A stretch of DNA of 64,000 nt, taken from contig JANWWI010000001.1 in the NCBI GenBank assembly GCA_025056355.1, positions 124,001-188,000 on the forward strand, written 5' to 3'. The position numbers and the translations under genes are program-made. Positions 45,089 to 54,909 of the stretch are shown one piece after another. Numbering within the stretch: position 1 is the first letter of the stretch; every line of letters starts with the position of its first letter. The notes beneath the pieces are model-generated. The model was not told where the DNA came from. It ran no database searches and saw nothing but the letters and a program-made list of their open reading frames with translations. This DNA comes from Casimicrobiaceae bacterium. Lineage in GTDB: Bacteria; Pseudomonadota; Gammaproteobacteria; Burkholderiales; Casimicrobiaceae.

Positions 45089-46006
45089 TCAGGCGAGCAA
45101 ACAGTGCACCGCAGCGAGATCCTCAACCGCTGTGCCGACCGACTTGAACAGCGTGATGTCGCTTGCGCTTTCGCGCACCGGATGAGCGCCTGCCAGCCAT
45201 TCGGAAAGTTCTGCTTTGATCGCATCGCGTGAGATCACCCCCTGTTCAAGCGGTTGCACCAAATCGCCGGCTTCGGAGAGCGCCCCGGCATAGGTGTCAA
45301 CCAGGATGCGGCTTTTGCGCACGGCCTCATCATCGGCTTCGCGCATCGTGCGTCGAAAGCCGCCGACCAGGTCGAGGTGTGTGCCGGGTGCGAGCCACTC
45401 GCCACAGATGATCGGTGCGTCGGCGGTGGTGGCGGCGCTGATGAGTCCGCTTTGGGCCACCGCTTCGGCGAGCACATCGGCCACCTCGACCGGGCGGCCG
45501 GCGCATTCCGGGCTCGCGGCGATGGCGGCAGCGCAGGCCTGCGCGCGTTCGTGCCGTCGTCCCCACACGCTCACGCATTCGATGCGCGGGTTGAGCGCGA
45601 GGTGTGCACGTGCGAGCCAGGGCGCGAGCTGCCCCGTGCCAATGACGAGGAGTCGTTCGGGCCTTGGCGCAAGCCTCGCCGCCACGAGGGCCGAAGTGGC
45701 GGCAGTGCGGCGCAGCGTGACCGCTTCGCCGTCGAGCGCCGCAAGGGGCGCACCACTTGCTCGATCAACGACCAGCACGGTGGCCTGCACCGACGGCGTT
45801 GCCGCGGGCAGCACCGTGACGAGCTTGGTGATTACGAAGCGTTCATCCCAGGCCGGCATGAGCAGCAAGTGATCGCGTTCGGCAAGCGCATGCACATGAC
45901 GCACAGGCACGGTTGGCTGCGCAAGAAACAAGCGCTCGATCGCGGCGGCCAGGCGCGGCCAGTCGAGTGCGGCATGGACCTCAGCGGCTGAGTAGACTCG
46001 AAGCAT
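45089..46006 (-). CDS. Ornithine cyclodeaminase/mu-crystallin family oxidoreductase
   Basis: A 305-residue NAD(P)-binding protein: VFxVxT-like strand set, LDGEAVTLRRTAATSALVAARLA (substrate/Lys region of the family), LLVIGTGQLAPWLARAHLAL (GxGxxA dinucleotide motif) and GGFRRTMREADDEAV. Family members are ornithine cyclodeaminase, alanine dehydrogenase, ketimine reductase and delta1-pyrroline-2-carboxylate reductase. Its start lies 26 bases from the divergent FAD oxidoreductase, suggesting joint action on an imino acid. The exact reaction is not determinable here. Confidence 0.82.
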   Translation of the reverse strand: MLRVYSAAEVHAALDWPRLAAAIERLFLAQPTVPVRHVHALAERDHLLLMPAWDERFVITKLVTVLPAATPSVQATVLVVDRASGAPLAALDGEAVTLRRTAATSALVAARLAPRPERLLVIGTGQLAPWLARAHLALNPRIECVSVWGRRHERAQACAAAIAASPECAGRPVEVADVLAEAVAQSGLISAATTADAPIICGEWLAPGTHLDLVGGFRRTMREADDEAVRKSRILVDTYAGALSEAGDLVQPLEQGVISRDAIKAELSEWLAGAHPVRESASDITLFKSVGTAVEDLAAVHCLLA

Positions 46007-46032
46007 GATTCAGGCGGGGCGAGGGTGCGAAG

Positions 46033-47220
46033 GTGAAGGAGGCTGACTCACCGCGCATTCTCATCATCGGGGCCGGCGTCATGGGCGCGGCGAGCGCCTA
46101 CTTTCTTGCGGCGCGCCACGGCGTGCGTGCCACACTGCTCGAACGCGACCTGAGTTTCGCACGCGCCTCGAGCGCACGCTCGGCCAGTTCCATCCGCCAG
46201 CAGTTCACAACCGCCGTCAACATCGAGCTTTCGCGCCGCAGCTGGCAATTTCTTGCCCAAGCGGCGGAGGCGCTTGCCGTGGACGGGATCGCCCCAGCGC
46301 TTGCTCTCGAGGAACGGGGCTATCTCTACCTGGCCACCGAGGCACAGCGCGAAAGCCTCTGGCAACGCTACCGCTTTCAACGCGAGCAGGGCGTTGCCGT
46401 GCGCTGGCTCGAGGCCCGCGAACTGGCTGCGCAGTGGCCTTGGCTCATCGTGGAGGATCTGGCCGCCGGCGTCTGGGGCGAGCGTGAGGAGGGCTGGTTC
46501 GACGGCCCGGCGTTGCATGCGGCTTTTCTGCGTAAAGCGCGCTCGCTCGGGGTTCGGCTTGAGCGGGTCACCGTGAATCGCCTCATCGCCGACGGCCGGC
46601 GGGTCGTGGCGGTCGAGACCGCCGAGGGCGAGAGAATGGCCGCCGACGCTGTGCTGGTTGCGGCCGGGGCGTGGAGCGGGGCGCTCGTTGCCACGCTCGG
46701 GGACGTGTTGCCCATCGCGCCTAAAAAACGCGATGTGTTCGTGCTCGATTCACCGGCGCGGCTTGAGCGCTGTCCGCTGGTGATCGATCCTTCGGGGGTC
46801 TGGTTTCGACCGGAAGGCGGTGGCTTTCTGGCCGGTGCGCCGCCGCGCGCAAGGCCTGGCGAGCCTTTGGATCCCGATGAAGCACCGCTTGAGGCCATCG
46901 ACTACGGACTCTTCGACGCGGTCATCTGGCCGGCGCTTGCGCGTCGGGTCGTCGGGTTCGAGGCGCTTCGGGTGCGATCGGCCTGGGCCGGCTACTACGA
47001 GATGAGCGGCTTCGACCACAACGCTTTCGTCGGCCCGTGGCCGGGCGTCGAAGGCTTGTGGGTGGCGGCCGGTTTTTCCGGGCATGGCATGCAGCAGGCG
47101 CCGGCGGTCGGCGAGGCGGTCGCGCTGATGATTGTGGGTGAATCGGTGCCGTGGCTCGCGCCGCTATCGCCGATGCGCTTCTTCGAAGGGCGGCCGCTCG
47201 TCGAGGGAAATGTGATCTAA
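46033..47220 (+). CDS. DAO-family FAD-dependent oxidoreductase
   Basis: A 395-residue flavoprotein with GxGxxG near the start (ILIIGAGVMGAASAYFLAARHG), a DAO-type substrate domain and the closing WVAAGFSGHGMQQAPAVGEAVALMI stretch that contacts FAD. It resembles glycine/sarcosine/D-amino-acid oxidoreductases (FOXRED1-like). The gene starts with GTG at 46033, in the narrow gap with the divergent OCD-family gene, so a shared promoter is likely. One enzyme may make an imine that the other reduces. Confidence 0.82.
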   Translation: MKEADSPRILIIGAGVMGAASAYFLAARHGVRATLLERDLSFARASSARSASSIRQQFTTAVNIELSRRSWQFLAQAAEALAVDGIAPALALEERGYLYLATEAQRESLWQRYRFQREQGVAVRWLEARELAAQWPWLIVEDLAAGVWGEREEGWFDGPALHAAFLRKARSLGVRLERVTVNRLIADGRRVVAVETAEGERMAADAVLVAAGAWSGALVATLGDVLPIAPKKRDVFVLDSPARLERCPLVIDPSGVWFRPEGGGFLAGAPPRARPGEPLDPDEAPLEAIDYGLFDAVIWPALARRVVGFEALRVRSAWAGYYEMSGFDHNAFVGPWPGVEGLWVAAGFSGHGMQQAPAVGEAVALMIVGESVPWLAPLSPMRFFEGRPLVEGNVI

Positions 47221-47247
47221 AGCCGCAGCGCGCCCAACCTGCGGCGA

Positions 47248-47439
47248 CTAACTCCACAGCTGCACGAGCCAGTAGCCAATGAGGCCCGCGGCGATGCACA
47301 TGAGGCCGACCGTGCGTAACTGCCCGTCGCTCAACTGCGCGGCGCGCTGCATCGTCTCGCGCCACTGCGCGGGGAAGAGAAAGGGCATCAAGCCCTCGAG
47401 CACGAGGACCAGGCAGATCGCTGCGATCAAGTCACTCAT
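47248..47439 (-). CDS. yjeT: DUF2065 family membrane protein YjeT
   Basis: A 63-residue protein with two hydrophobic helices (LIAAICLVLVLEGLMPFLF and LRTVGLMCIAAGLIGYWLVQLW), a DUF2065/YjeT match by length and layout. In E. coli it lies between hflC and purA. Here hflC is present, 42 bases upstream, but purA is not next; the FAD oxidoreductase takes that place. Function unknown, likely membrane-associated with HflKC. Confidence 0.82.
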   Translation of the reverse strand: MSDLIAAICLVLVLEGLMPFLFPAQWRETMQRAAQLSDGQLRTVGLMCIAAGLIGYWLVQLWS

Positions 47440-47481
47440 CAGGGGCGTGTGCCGAGGAGGCCACGCGAGCGTTGCCGTGGG

Positions 47482-48363
47482 CTAACGCGCGCGCCCGTCA
47501 CGGGCTCCTTGGCGCAAGAAACGGAAGAACTCCGAGTTCGGATCGAGCACGAGCACGTCGCTCTTGTTCGCGAATGAGGCCTTGTACGCTTCGAGCGAGC
47601 GGTAGAAGGCGTAGAACTCCGGATTGATGCCATAGGCGCTTGCATAGATGGCCGTGGCCTTGGCGTCGCCCTGGCCCTTTTGTTCCTGGGCCTTCTTGTA
47701 GGCCTCGGCCAGGATCACCTGCGCCTGCTTGTCGGCCTCAGCCTTGATGCGTTCGCTTTCGGCTGCGCCGGTCGAGCGTAGCTCTGCGGCAACCCGCTGA
47801 CGCTCCGAGCGCATGCGGTCAAACACCGCGTTGGTGACGCGCTCGTCGAGATCCACCCGCTTGAGTCGGACATCCACCACATTCACACCGATTTTGGCCG
47901 CATCGGGCTGCACCCGTTCGCGCACGATGTTCATGACGCGGTCGCGGTCGGTGGTGACGACTTCCTGCAGCGTGCGTTTGCCAAATTCCTCGCGGATCGT
48001 GGCCGTGATCACTTGCGAGAGTCGGATTTGCGCCTGACGCTCGTCGGTGCCGACGGCTTGGCGGTAGAGCCGCGCGTCCGTGATGCGCCATTTGACGAAG
48101 TAATCCACAAGCAGCGGCTCGTTGTCTTTGGTGATCATGCGTTCGCTTTCCGGTTCATCGATCGTCAGCAGCTGCTTGCTGAAGCGATCGACCGACTGAA
48201 TGAACGGCAGCTTGGCCGAAAGGCCCGGCTGATCGACGGTGCGGACGACTTCACCCAACTGTCGAACGACGGCGATCTCGCGTTCGTCAACGACGAAAAG
48301 GATCTGCGAAAGGCCGAAGATTGCAAGCAGTGCGAGGGTCGAAAGCGTAGCGAAACGGTTCAC
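47482..48363 (-). CDS. hflC: HflC, FtsH protease modulator
   Basis: A 293-residue SPFH/prohibitin protein: N-terminal membrane anchor (TLSTLALLAIFGLSQILFVV), VDEREIAVVRQLGEVVRTVDQPGLSAKLPFIQSVDRFSKQLLTIDEP typical of HflC, and a helical C-terminal region (AESERIKAEADKQAQVILAEAYKKAQE). It forms with HflK the membrane complex around FtsH. GTG 48363 is chosen: GGAG lies six bases upstream and the family begins just before the membrane anchor; a TTG six codons upstream is also possible. Downstream of hflK by 14 bases. Confidence 0.92.
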   Translation of the reverse strand: MNRFATLSTLALLAIFGLSQILFVVDEREIAVVRQLGEVVRTVDQPGLSAKLPFIQSVDRFSKQLLTIDEPESERMITKDNEPLLVDYFVKWRITDARLYRQAVGTDERQAQIRLSQVITATIREEFGKRTLQEVVTTDRDRVMNIVRERVQPDAAKIGVNVVDVRLKRVDLDERVTNAVFDRMRSERQRVAAELRSTGAAESERIKAEADKQAQVILAEAYKKAQEQKGQGDAKATAIYASAYGINPEFYAFYRSLEAYKASFANKSDVLVLDPNSEFFRFLRQGARDGRAR

Positions 48364-48377
48364 GGCACGCTCCAAGG

Positions 48378-49781
48378 TCAAGGTCGGCTATCGCGGCCGC
48401 TGCGGCCGCTGTCGCGCGCGTTAGTTCTCTCGGTGGCCGTCGAGGCCCCCGGGGCCGGCGATGCGGCGGGGGCCGGGGAGACGCTCGAGGAGGGTAATTC
48501 GGAGCTCGCGGCGGCCGCCTCACGCGTGGCTTGCATCAGCCGGTCGAGCGGTAGATAGAGCAGGCTGTTGCCACCGGAGCGTTGATCGACGAGCACTTTA
48601 CTGGCATTGCCGAGCACGGTTTGCATCATTTCGATGTAGAGCCGCTCACGGGTGACGCCGGGAGCCTTGTTGTATTCGGCCACAATCGAGCGAAAGCGCG
48701 CCGCATCACCCTCGGCGCGCGCTACCACCGATTGCTCGTAAGCGGCGGCCTCCTCAAGCAAGCGCGAAGCGCGGCCGCGCGCTTCGGGAACGACCCGGTT
48801 CGCATAGGCCTGGCCTTCGTTGCGCACGCGCTCGGCGTCCTGCTGCGCCTTGACCACGTCCTGGAAGGCATCGACCACCGCCTCGGGGGCAGCGCTTTGC
48901 AGGTTGAGTGCGCGGATCGTGATGCCGGTTCCGTAGCGGTTCAAGATCTCCTGCAACAGCTGCCGGGCATCGGCCGCCACCTTCTCGCGGCCTTGGGAGA
49001 GCAGAAAGTCCATCTTGTAACGGCCCACCACCTCGCGCATGGCACTTTCGGCCGACTGGATCACGGCCTGATCGGGACGTCGGTCGTTGAACAGATAAGC
49101 CCGCGCATCATTGAGCACATACTGCACGGTGAAGTTGATATCGATGATGTTCAGGTCTTCGGTCAGCATGAGCGATTGCTTGGCATCCTTGCTGCGCTGC
49201 GGGCCACGCGTGCCGATCTCGACGTTTCGTACATCGGTCAAGCGCACCTTGGTGACGGTGTCGATCGGCCAGGGCAGGCGCCAGTTGAGACCTGGACCCG
49301 TGGTTTCGAGGTATTTGCCGAAGCGCTGCACGACCCCGCGCTCGCGATCGTCGACGACGTAGAAGCCGGAGGCGAGCCAGAGCAATACCGCTAAGCCGAA
49401 CAACAGCCCGAAGCCGCCGGCGGCAGCGCGCGGGTTGATCGACGGCAGTTGAGGTCCTCCCGCGCCGCTACCGCCACCACCGGTTCCGCGCATGGTCGGG
49501 CGTCTGCGTCGTTTGCCGCCGAAGATTTCGCCGAGACGCTCGTTGAGCTTTTTGAGCAGCTCATCGAGATCAGGAGGGCCGCTCGATGGACCGCTTCCGC
49601 CCGGACGTCCGCCTTCCGGCGCACTGCCGCGCGACTCTCCGCGGGTTTCGGCCGACTCGGTCGGTTTGTCCGTCGCGGGGGAAGTGGCCGGCGGTGCCGG
49701 CGACGGCGAATCCGCGCCGTTTGTTGCGCCAGGTCGGGCAGCGCTTGGCTTGCGACCCCACTGGGGATCGTTGAGCGACAT
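48378..49781 (-). CDS. hflK: HflK, FtsH protease modulator
   Basis: A 467-residue SPFH protein: a long Pro/Gly-rich N-terminal cytoplasmic arm (RPGATNGADSPSPAPPATS... ), a membrane helix (GGFGLLFGLAVLLWLASGFYVV) then VDDRERGVVQRFGKYLETTGPGLNWRLPWPID, and the HflK band-7 domain with a coiled C-terminal tail. The chosen start MSLNDPQWGRKP resembles the E. coli HflK beginning; an upstream ATG at 49841 would overlap the hflX stop and lies in sequence of different character. Confidence 0.9.
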   Translation of the reverse strand: MSLNDPQWGRKPSAARPGATNGADSPSPAPPATSPATDKPTESAETRGESRGSAPEGGRPGGSGPSSGPPDLDELLKKLNERLGEIFGGKRRRRPTMRGTGGGGSGAGGPQLPSINPRAAAGGFGLLFGLAVLLWLASGFYVVDDRERGVVQRFGKYLETTGPGLNWRLPWPIDTVTKVRLTDVRNVEIGTRGPQRSKDAKQSLMLTEDLNIIDINFTVQYVLNDARAYLFNDRRPDQAVIQSAESAMREVVGRYKMDFLLSQGREKVAADARQLLQEILNRYGTGITIRALNLQSAAPEAVVDAFQDVVKAQQDAERVRNEGQAYANRVVPEARGRASRLLEEAAAYEQSVVARAEGDAARFRSIVAEYNKAPGVTRERLYIEMMQTVLGNASKVLVDQRSGGNSLLYLPLDRLMQATREAAAASSELPSSSVSPAPAASPAPGASTATERTNARDSGRSGRDSRP

Positions 49782-49837
49782 CAGAATGCGATCAAACAGC
49801 GATCGCCACGATTGCAGCACACGAGCGGCAAACACTT

Positions 49838-51145
49838 TCATAGGGAACTGCTGTCATCGAACTCGTCGCAGCGCTTGGCCTCAAGCAGCGCAGCCGCGGG
49901 GGCAGCTACACACGAGCTCCAGGTTGGCAAGGTCATCTCGGGTCGGCACGTTGAGTCGGGGAACTGCGCCTGCAGCGCGGCCCGAAGTGCAGGAATACCC
50001 GCGCCGGTCTGGGCCGAGACGAAGATGCGCGTGATGCGACCTGTGCTGTCGCGTTCGACTCGTCCAGCCTGATCGGCTAGGGGGGGCAAATCGCATTTGT
50101 TGACAAGGGTCAGGCGCGGAATATGCGCCGCACCGATCTCTTCGAGTACCGATTCGACCGCCTCGACCTGACGCTCGCGTTCCTCGCTTGCGCCGTCGAC
50201 CACATGCAACAGAAGATCGGCCTCGGTTGCCTCCATGAGCGTTGCACGGAAGGCCGAGACCAGTGCATGCGGCAGGTCGCGCACGAAGCCTACCGTGTCC
50301 GACACGACGATCGGACGGGCTCCGGGGAGATAGAGTCGACGCACGGTCGTATCGAGCGTCGCGAAGAGCTGGTCGGCGGCAAAGCTACGCGCAGCGGTCA
50401 AGCGATTGAACAGCGTTGACTTGCCGGCATTCGTATAGCCGACGATGCCTACGCTGACGACCTCGCGCCGCTGGCGCAGTCGCCGTTGGGTTCTGCGCTG
50501 CCGCGCGATGCGTTCGAGGCGTTCCCTGAGAGCGCGGATGCGCGTCGCGATCAATCGGCGATCGAGTTCGAGCTGCTGCTCACCGGGTCCGCGCAAACCG
50601 ACGCCGCCGCGTTGCCGCTCGAGGTGCGACCAGCCGCGTACGAGGCGGGTTGACAGGTGCTCCAGCTGTGCAAGCTCGACTTGCAGCTTGCCCTCAGCGG
50701 AACGAGCGCGCTGCGCGAAGATGTCAAGGATGAGCGCCCGGCGATCGACGACCCGACAACCCAACGCGCGCTCGAGGTTGCGCTCCTGGATGCCTGAAAG
50801 CTCGTGATTGAAGACCACCAGATCGGCCGCATCGGCTCGGCAGGCCGAGGCGATCTCCTCGACCTTGCCGCGACCGGCAAACAACGCCGGATCAGGCCGA
50901 TCTCGCCGTCCGGCCACAGTGCCCGCCACCTCAACCCCCGCCGAGCGAACAAGCGCCTTGGCCTCATCCAAGTCGGCCTGGGTTTGCGCTGCCGAGGCCT
51001 TGCCCAAGGCGAGTTGCACGATCACGGCGCGTTCGGCACGGCGGCGGCGCTGCAGTGAGCTCAGCTCGCCTGCGTGCGTCGGGCGCAGCGCTTCCCGCGG
51101 CGCCCCCTCGCTCGGACTCGATGGATTTCGACTCACTTGCCTCAA
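49838..51145 (-). CDS. hflX: HflX GTPase
   Basis: A 435-residue ribosome-splitting GTPase. The N-terminal domain (ALVRSAGVEVAGTVAGRRDRPDPALFAGRGKVEEIA) is followed by HLSTRLVRGWSHLERQRGGVGLRGPGEQQLELDRR, typical of HflX, and by the G domain GYTNAGKSTLFNRLTAA, DTVGFVRDLPH and NKCD. No ATG lies near the start: TTG at 51145 is taken here and GTG at 51136 is equally plausible. Lies 48 bases after hfq. Confidence 0.92.
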   Translation of the reverse strand: MRQVSRNPSSPSEGAPREALRPTHAGELSSLQRRRRAERAVIVQLALGKASAAQTQADLDEAKALVRSAGVEVAGTVAGRRDRPDPALFAGRGKVEEIASACRADAADLVVFNHELSGIQERNLERALGCRVVDRRALILDIFAQRARSAEGKLQVELAQLEHLSTRLVRGWSHLERQRGGVGLRGPGEQQLELDRRLIATRIRALRERLERIARQRRTQRRLRQRREVVSVGIVGYTNAGKSTLFNRLTAARSFAADQLFATLDTTVRRLYLPGARPIVVSDTVGFVRDLPHALVSAFRATLMEATEADLLLHVVDGASEERERQVEAVESVLEEIGAAHIPRLTLVNKCDLPPLADQAGRVERDSTGRITRIFVSAQTGAGIPALRAALQAQFPDSTCRPEMTLPTWSSCVAAPAAALLEAKRCDEFDDSSSL

Positions 51146-51193
51146 AGGCTCCGAGGTCGCCAGAGCGTCCGTCGGATGCCATGCAAGCTGCGG

Positions 51194-51457
<264 letters not shown>

Positions 51458-51577
51458 TTAGATTCTTGACAACACGTCTCGTTCCGGGCGCAAGGGAAGA
51501 TCGATGAGCATCCGCCGTGGGGCGCGAGTCACCGCCAGGACTGACTGCGACGTTTCCACGCGGGCAAAGGCTTGCCT

Positions 51578-52975
51578 TCACCGCCGAGCCGAGCTGCGCC
51601 CTGAACGCACACGCGCAGTGGGTGCGTAAGGATTATGCCCGGTTCTGAGTTCGAGTCTGAGCGGCGCGCCACGCAAACCGAAGCTCGAACGCAGAAAGCC
51701 TTCGAGGTAGCGCAGATAGGTGGCTGGCAGCCGATCGAGTGCAGTGCCGTGAATGACCACGGTGGGCGGGTTGCTGCCGCCCTGATGCGCGTAGCGCAGT
51801 TTTGGCCGCACGAGACCCGCGCGCGGTGGCTGCTGGCGCATCACCGCTGCTTGAATCGCCCGCGTGAGCTTCGGGGTCGGAAGCCGCGCAAAGCTGGCCG
51901 CATGCGCATGCTCAACAGCCCGCATCAGATCGTCGAGGCCCATGCGCTCTTGCGCCGAAATCGGGATTGCCTCGGCGTAGTCGAGGAAATAAAGCTTGCG
52001 CGCGTAGTCTTGCTTGAGATGCTCGCGCGCGGCTCGATCGAGCCGATCCCATTTATTGAGCGCGACGACGAGTCCCCGGCCGGATTCCTGAATGTAGGCC
52101 GCCAATTGAACGTCCTGATCCGACACGCCGTGCTCGGCATCGAGTACGAAGACAACTACCTGTGCTTCGTCGATCGCCTGTAGCGTCTTGATCGCCGAAA
52201 ACCGCTCGAGGGGATCGCTCACCTTGCTGCGCTTGCGCACCCCCGCGGTGTCGATGAGCACGTAGGGGCGCCCTTGCCAACTCCAGTCGATGCGGATTGC
52301 ATCGCGCGTCGTGCCGGGCTCGTCGAATGCGATCACGCGGGCTTCGCCGAGCAGCGCGTTGATGAGTGTGCTTTTGCCGACGTTGGGGTGTCCAACCACG
52401 GCGAGGGCACAGCGTTTCGGCTCGGATTGCGCCTCGAGCGTCTCCGCGCTCGATTCACAGCGATCCGCCTCCACCGCAGGCGGCGCGAGCCGCTCAAGCG
52501 CGTGCTCGATCAGTGCGCTTACCCGGTCGCCATGCGCCGCGGAGATGGCGTAGGGCTCACCGAGCCCCAGCTCGTGGAATTCCGCGACGGCCTGCTCCGG
52601 CACGAGACCCTCGGTTTTGTTGACGGCGACCAACACCGGTCGCTGGCGGCGCCGAAGGACATCCGCGATCGAGTGATCTTGTGCGGTCAGTCCCTCGCGG
52701 CCATCGACCACGAAGATCACAAGATCGGCCTCGTCGATGGCGGCGAGCGTTTGGCGCGCCATTTCACGCAGGATGCCGTCTTTGGCCACCGGTTCGAATC
52801 CGCCGGTATCGATGACCACGAAGCGGCGCTCACCGAGCTGACCTCGCCCGTACTGTCGATCGCGAGTGACCCCAGGCACGTCCGCTACGAGCGCGGCGCG
52901 CGAGCGGGTCAGGCGATTGAATAGCGTGCTTTTCCCCACATTCGGGCGTCCGACGAGGGCGATCGAGGGCAGCAC
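51578..52975 (-). CDS. der: Ribosome-assembly GTPase Der (EngA)
   Basis: A 465-residue double GTPase: first G domain GRPNVGKSTLFNRLTRSR, DTGGFE, NKTEG; second GHPNVGKSTLINALLGE, DTAGVRKRSK, NKWDRLD; then a KH-like C-terminal domain. It supports 50S assembly. GTG start at 52975 begins VLPSIALVGRPNVG. It sits between hfq and bamB; the 143-base gap to hfq holds nothing recognised. Confidence 0.96.
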   Translation of the reverse strand: MLPSIALVGRPNVGKSTLFNRLTRSRAALVADVPGVTRDRQYGRGQLGERRFVVIDTGGFEPVAKDGILREMARQTLAAIDEADLVIFVVDGREGLTAQDHSIADVLRRRQRPVLVAVNKTEGLVPEQAVAEFHELGLGEPYAISAAHGDRVSALIEHALERLAPPAVEADRCESSAETLEAQSEPKRCALAVVGHPNVGKSTLINALLGEARVIAFDEPGTTRDAIRIDWSWQGRPYVLIDTAGVRKRSKVSDPLERFSAIKTLQAIDEAQVVVFVLDAEHGVSDQDVQLAAYIQESGRGLVVALNKWDRLDRAAREHLKQDYARKLYFLDYAEAIPISAQERMGLDDLMRAVEHAHAASFARLPTPKLTRAIQAAVMRQQPPRAGLVRPKLRYAHQGGSNPPTVVIHGTALDRLPATYLRYLEGFLRSSFGLRGAPLRLELRTGHNPYAPTARVRSGRSSARR

Positions 52976-53016
52976 GGCGGCTTGCTCCCGGAGCTGGCCT
53001 AGGCGGACCGCTCAGG

Positions 53017-54204
53017 CTAACGTGCCGCCAGGGCCACCAGTTGCCCGCTGCGGGTTTGCGTCACAAACGCGTGGGCACTGGCAACGAGCGGCGCAAGTGA
53101 TTCAAACCCCTCGCCAAGCGCGCGGGCAAGGATCCGGCCGTTAGCGCGGTCAAGCACATGCACGTGTCCTTGCATGTCCTGAATGGCGAGGCGCTCGCCA
53201 AGCAGCGCGAGCCCGCTCGCGCGCCGTCCAGCGAGCACGTCGCGGCGCCAGACGGTTGCGCCCGTCGACAGGTCGAGCGCATACGCGACGCCTTTTTCGT
53301 CCACCGAGTAGACGAAGCGCTCATCCATGAGCGTGCCGACGAGGGAAGAGATGTCACGGTGCCACAGCAGCGTTCCGCGTGCGGCATCGAAACACGCGAT
53401 GCGGCCCTGATAGGCCGCCGCGCATACGCGGTTGTTGCCGAGGCTCGGCTGACCGAGCACATCGATCAGTCGCTCAAGCTCTGAGGTACCCCGTGGCGTA
53501 GCCACGGTGTTTTCCCAAAGCACGGCGCCATTGCTCGCATCGAGCGCAAGCAGTCGTCCGGAAGGCGTTCCCCAGTAGACGAGCTCGCCGGCTGCCTTGG
53601 GAGGGGCTGCCGCCCGCAGCGTGAGTGCGGGCAGTTGCCGTTGCAGGAACCAGCGCCGCGCCCCCGTGCGCGCATCGAGTCCCGTGACGCCGCCATCGAT
53701 TGTGACCACAACCACGGTGGAGGCCGTCAACGCGGCCGGCGAAATCGCCTCGGTGGGAAGGCGCGCCTCCCAAAGCCGCCGTCCCGTCTCATCGAAGGCG
53801 AGTGCCCAGCCGCCAGCGGTGGTCACCACGATGAGCCCCTCGCGCGCCGCGACACCGCCTGCCAACGCGCCGCGCGCTGTGCCGGTGGAAAAGCGCTGCT
53901 GGACGGCGCCACTTCTTGCATCGACCACGACCACCGTGCCGTCCGGGTGTGCGGCCACGATGCGATCGCCGAGCAACGCCGGCGTAAGCAGCGACTGCTG
54001 CCGTGCTCCCACCGAGACTTGCCAGAGGACCGGCACGGCGGTGCCGCCCTCGATCGGCGGGAGAGGGGGGAACTTCGCTTCCGTGCTACCGCCAAGCCAA
54101 GTGGGCAGCAAGCTGCAGCCGGTCAGGCTGCCGAGCAGGAGGACACACAACGCCCCGAGCAGGCCACGGTGCCTCCGACCGGTGCCTTCGCATCGCGGTC
54201 TCAC
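53017..54204 (-). CDS. bamB: Outer-membrane assembly lipoprotein BamB
   Basis: A 395-residue PQQ-like beta-propeller lipoprotein: lipobox LLGSLTGCSLL, then repeated propeller blades (GALAGGVAAREGLIVVTTAGGWALAFDETGRRLWEARL, GQPSLGNNRVCAAAYQGRIACFDAARGTLLWHRD). It is a BAM-complex subunit for outer-membrane protein folding. GTG at 54204 overlaps the yfgM stop as GTGA. The longer frame is rejected. Confidence 0.93.
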   Translation of the reverse strand: MRPRCEGTGRRHRGLLGALCVLLLGSLTGCSLLPTWLGGSTEAKFPPLPPIEGGTAVPVLWQVSVGARQQSLLTPALLGDRIVAAHPDGTVVVVDARSGAVQQRFSTGTARGALAGGVAAREGLIVVTTAGGWALAFDETGRRLWEARLPTEAISPAALTASTVVVVTIDGGVTGLDARTGARRWFLQRQLPALTLRAAAPPKAAGELVYWGTPSGRLLALDASNGAVLWENTVATPRGTSELERLIDVLGQPSLGNNRVCAAAYQGRIACFDAARGTLLWHRDISSLVGTLMDERFVYSVDEKGVAYALDLSTGATVWRRDVLAGRRASGLALLGERLAIQDMQGHVHVLDRANGRILARALGEGFESLAPLVASAHAFVTQTRSGQLVALAAR

Positions 54205-54842
54205 TTGGCCGCCTCCGTCGCGTAGTCGAGTTTGAGTTGCACGTATTGCCGCAGCCCGCCGCGAGAGTCGAGCTTGGACAGCGCCGCCTCGTAGGCGGCC
54301 TTGGCGTCGGCGAATTTGCCCATTGCGAGGAACACATCCCCGCGCGCATCGAGGAACAACCCTTCGAAAGCGGCGGGTCGTTTGCCGTCGAGCACCGCAA
54401 GCGCTGCTTCGGGCTTTTTGAGGTCCAGAAGCACCGAGGCAAGCCGAAGCCGCGCCGTGGCGCGAAGCTCTTCCTCTTTCGAGTGGGCCACCACCCACTC
54501 CAAGTGGGTGCGGGCCTGGTCGAGCTCGCCGGCATCAAAGGCGGCCTTCGCCGCCAAGAGCGCGGCACGAGCCGCGTAGGCGGTCCCGGCGTAGCGTTCG
54601 AGTAGTTGCGTCGTGGCATCTTTCACGCGCGCCGGCTCGTTCTTGGCAAGCCCTTCCTGGAGCGCGAAATAAAGCGCGCTGGCTTCGGCGGCGCGCTTGT
54701 TTTGCCACCACGCCCAGCCGTTCCAGCCGGCAAGCGCGAGCGCCACTACAACAAGCGCCGCCGTGATCGCGGTGCCAAAGCGCGCCCACCAGGCTTTGAG
54801 TTCAGCGAGTTTGTCCTGTTCTTCGAGGTCGTAGGCTGCCAT
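54201..54842 (-). CDS. yfgM: YfgM, ancillary SecYEG translocon-associated protein
   Basis: A 213-residue bitopic membrane protein: charged start (MAAYDLEEQDKLAELKAWWARFG), a membrane helix (ITAALVVVALALAGWNGW), and a periplasmic TPR-like helical region (AAFDAGELDQARTHLEWVVAHSKEEELRATARLRLASVLLDLKK). It works with PpiD as a periplasmic chaperone near SecYEG. Sits between hisS and bamB in the conserved order. Confidence 0.9.
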   Translation of the reverse strand: MAAYDLEEQDKLAELKAWWARFGTAITAALVVVALALAGWNGWAWWQNKRAAEASALYFALQEGLAKNEPARVKDATTQLLERYAGTAYAARAALLAAKAAFDAGELDQARTHLEWVVAHSKEEELRATARLRLASVLLDLKKPEAALAVLDGKRPAAFEGLFLDARGDVFLAMGKFADAKAAYEAALSKLDSRGGLRQYVQLKLDYATEAAK

Positions 54843-54909
54843 GGAGACGATCGGGAAAAGCCGGGGCAGGAGGCGCACGCCCCACTCATACGCCCGTTTG
54901 AAGCAACGT

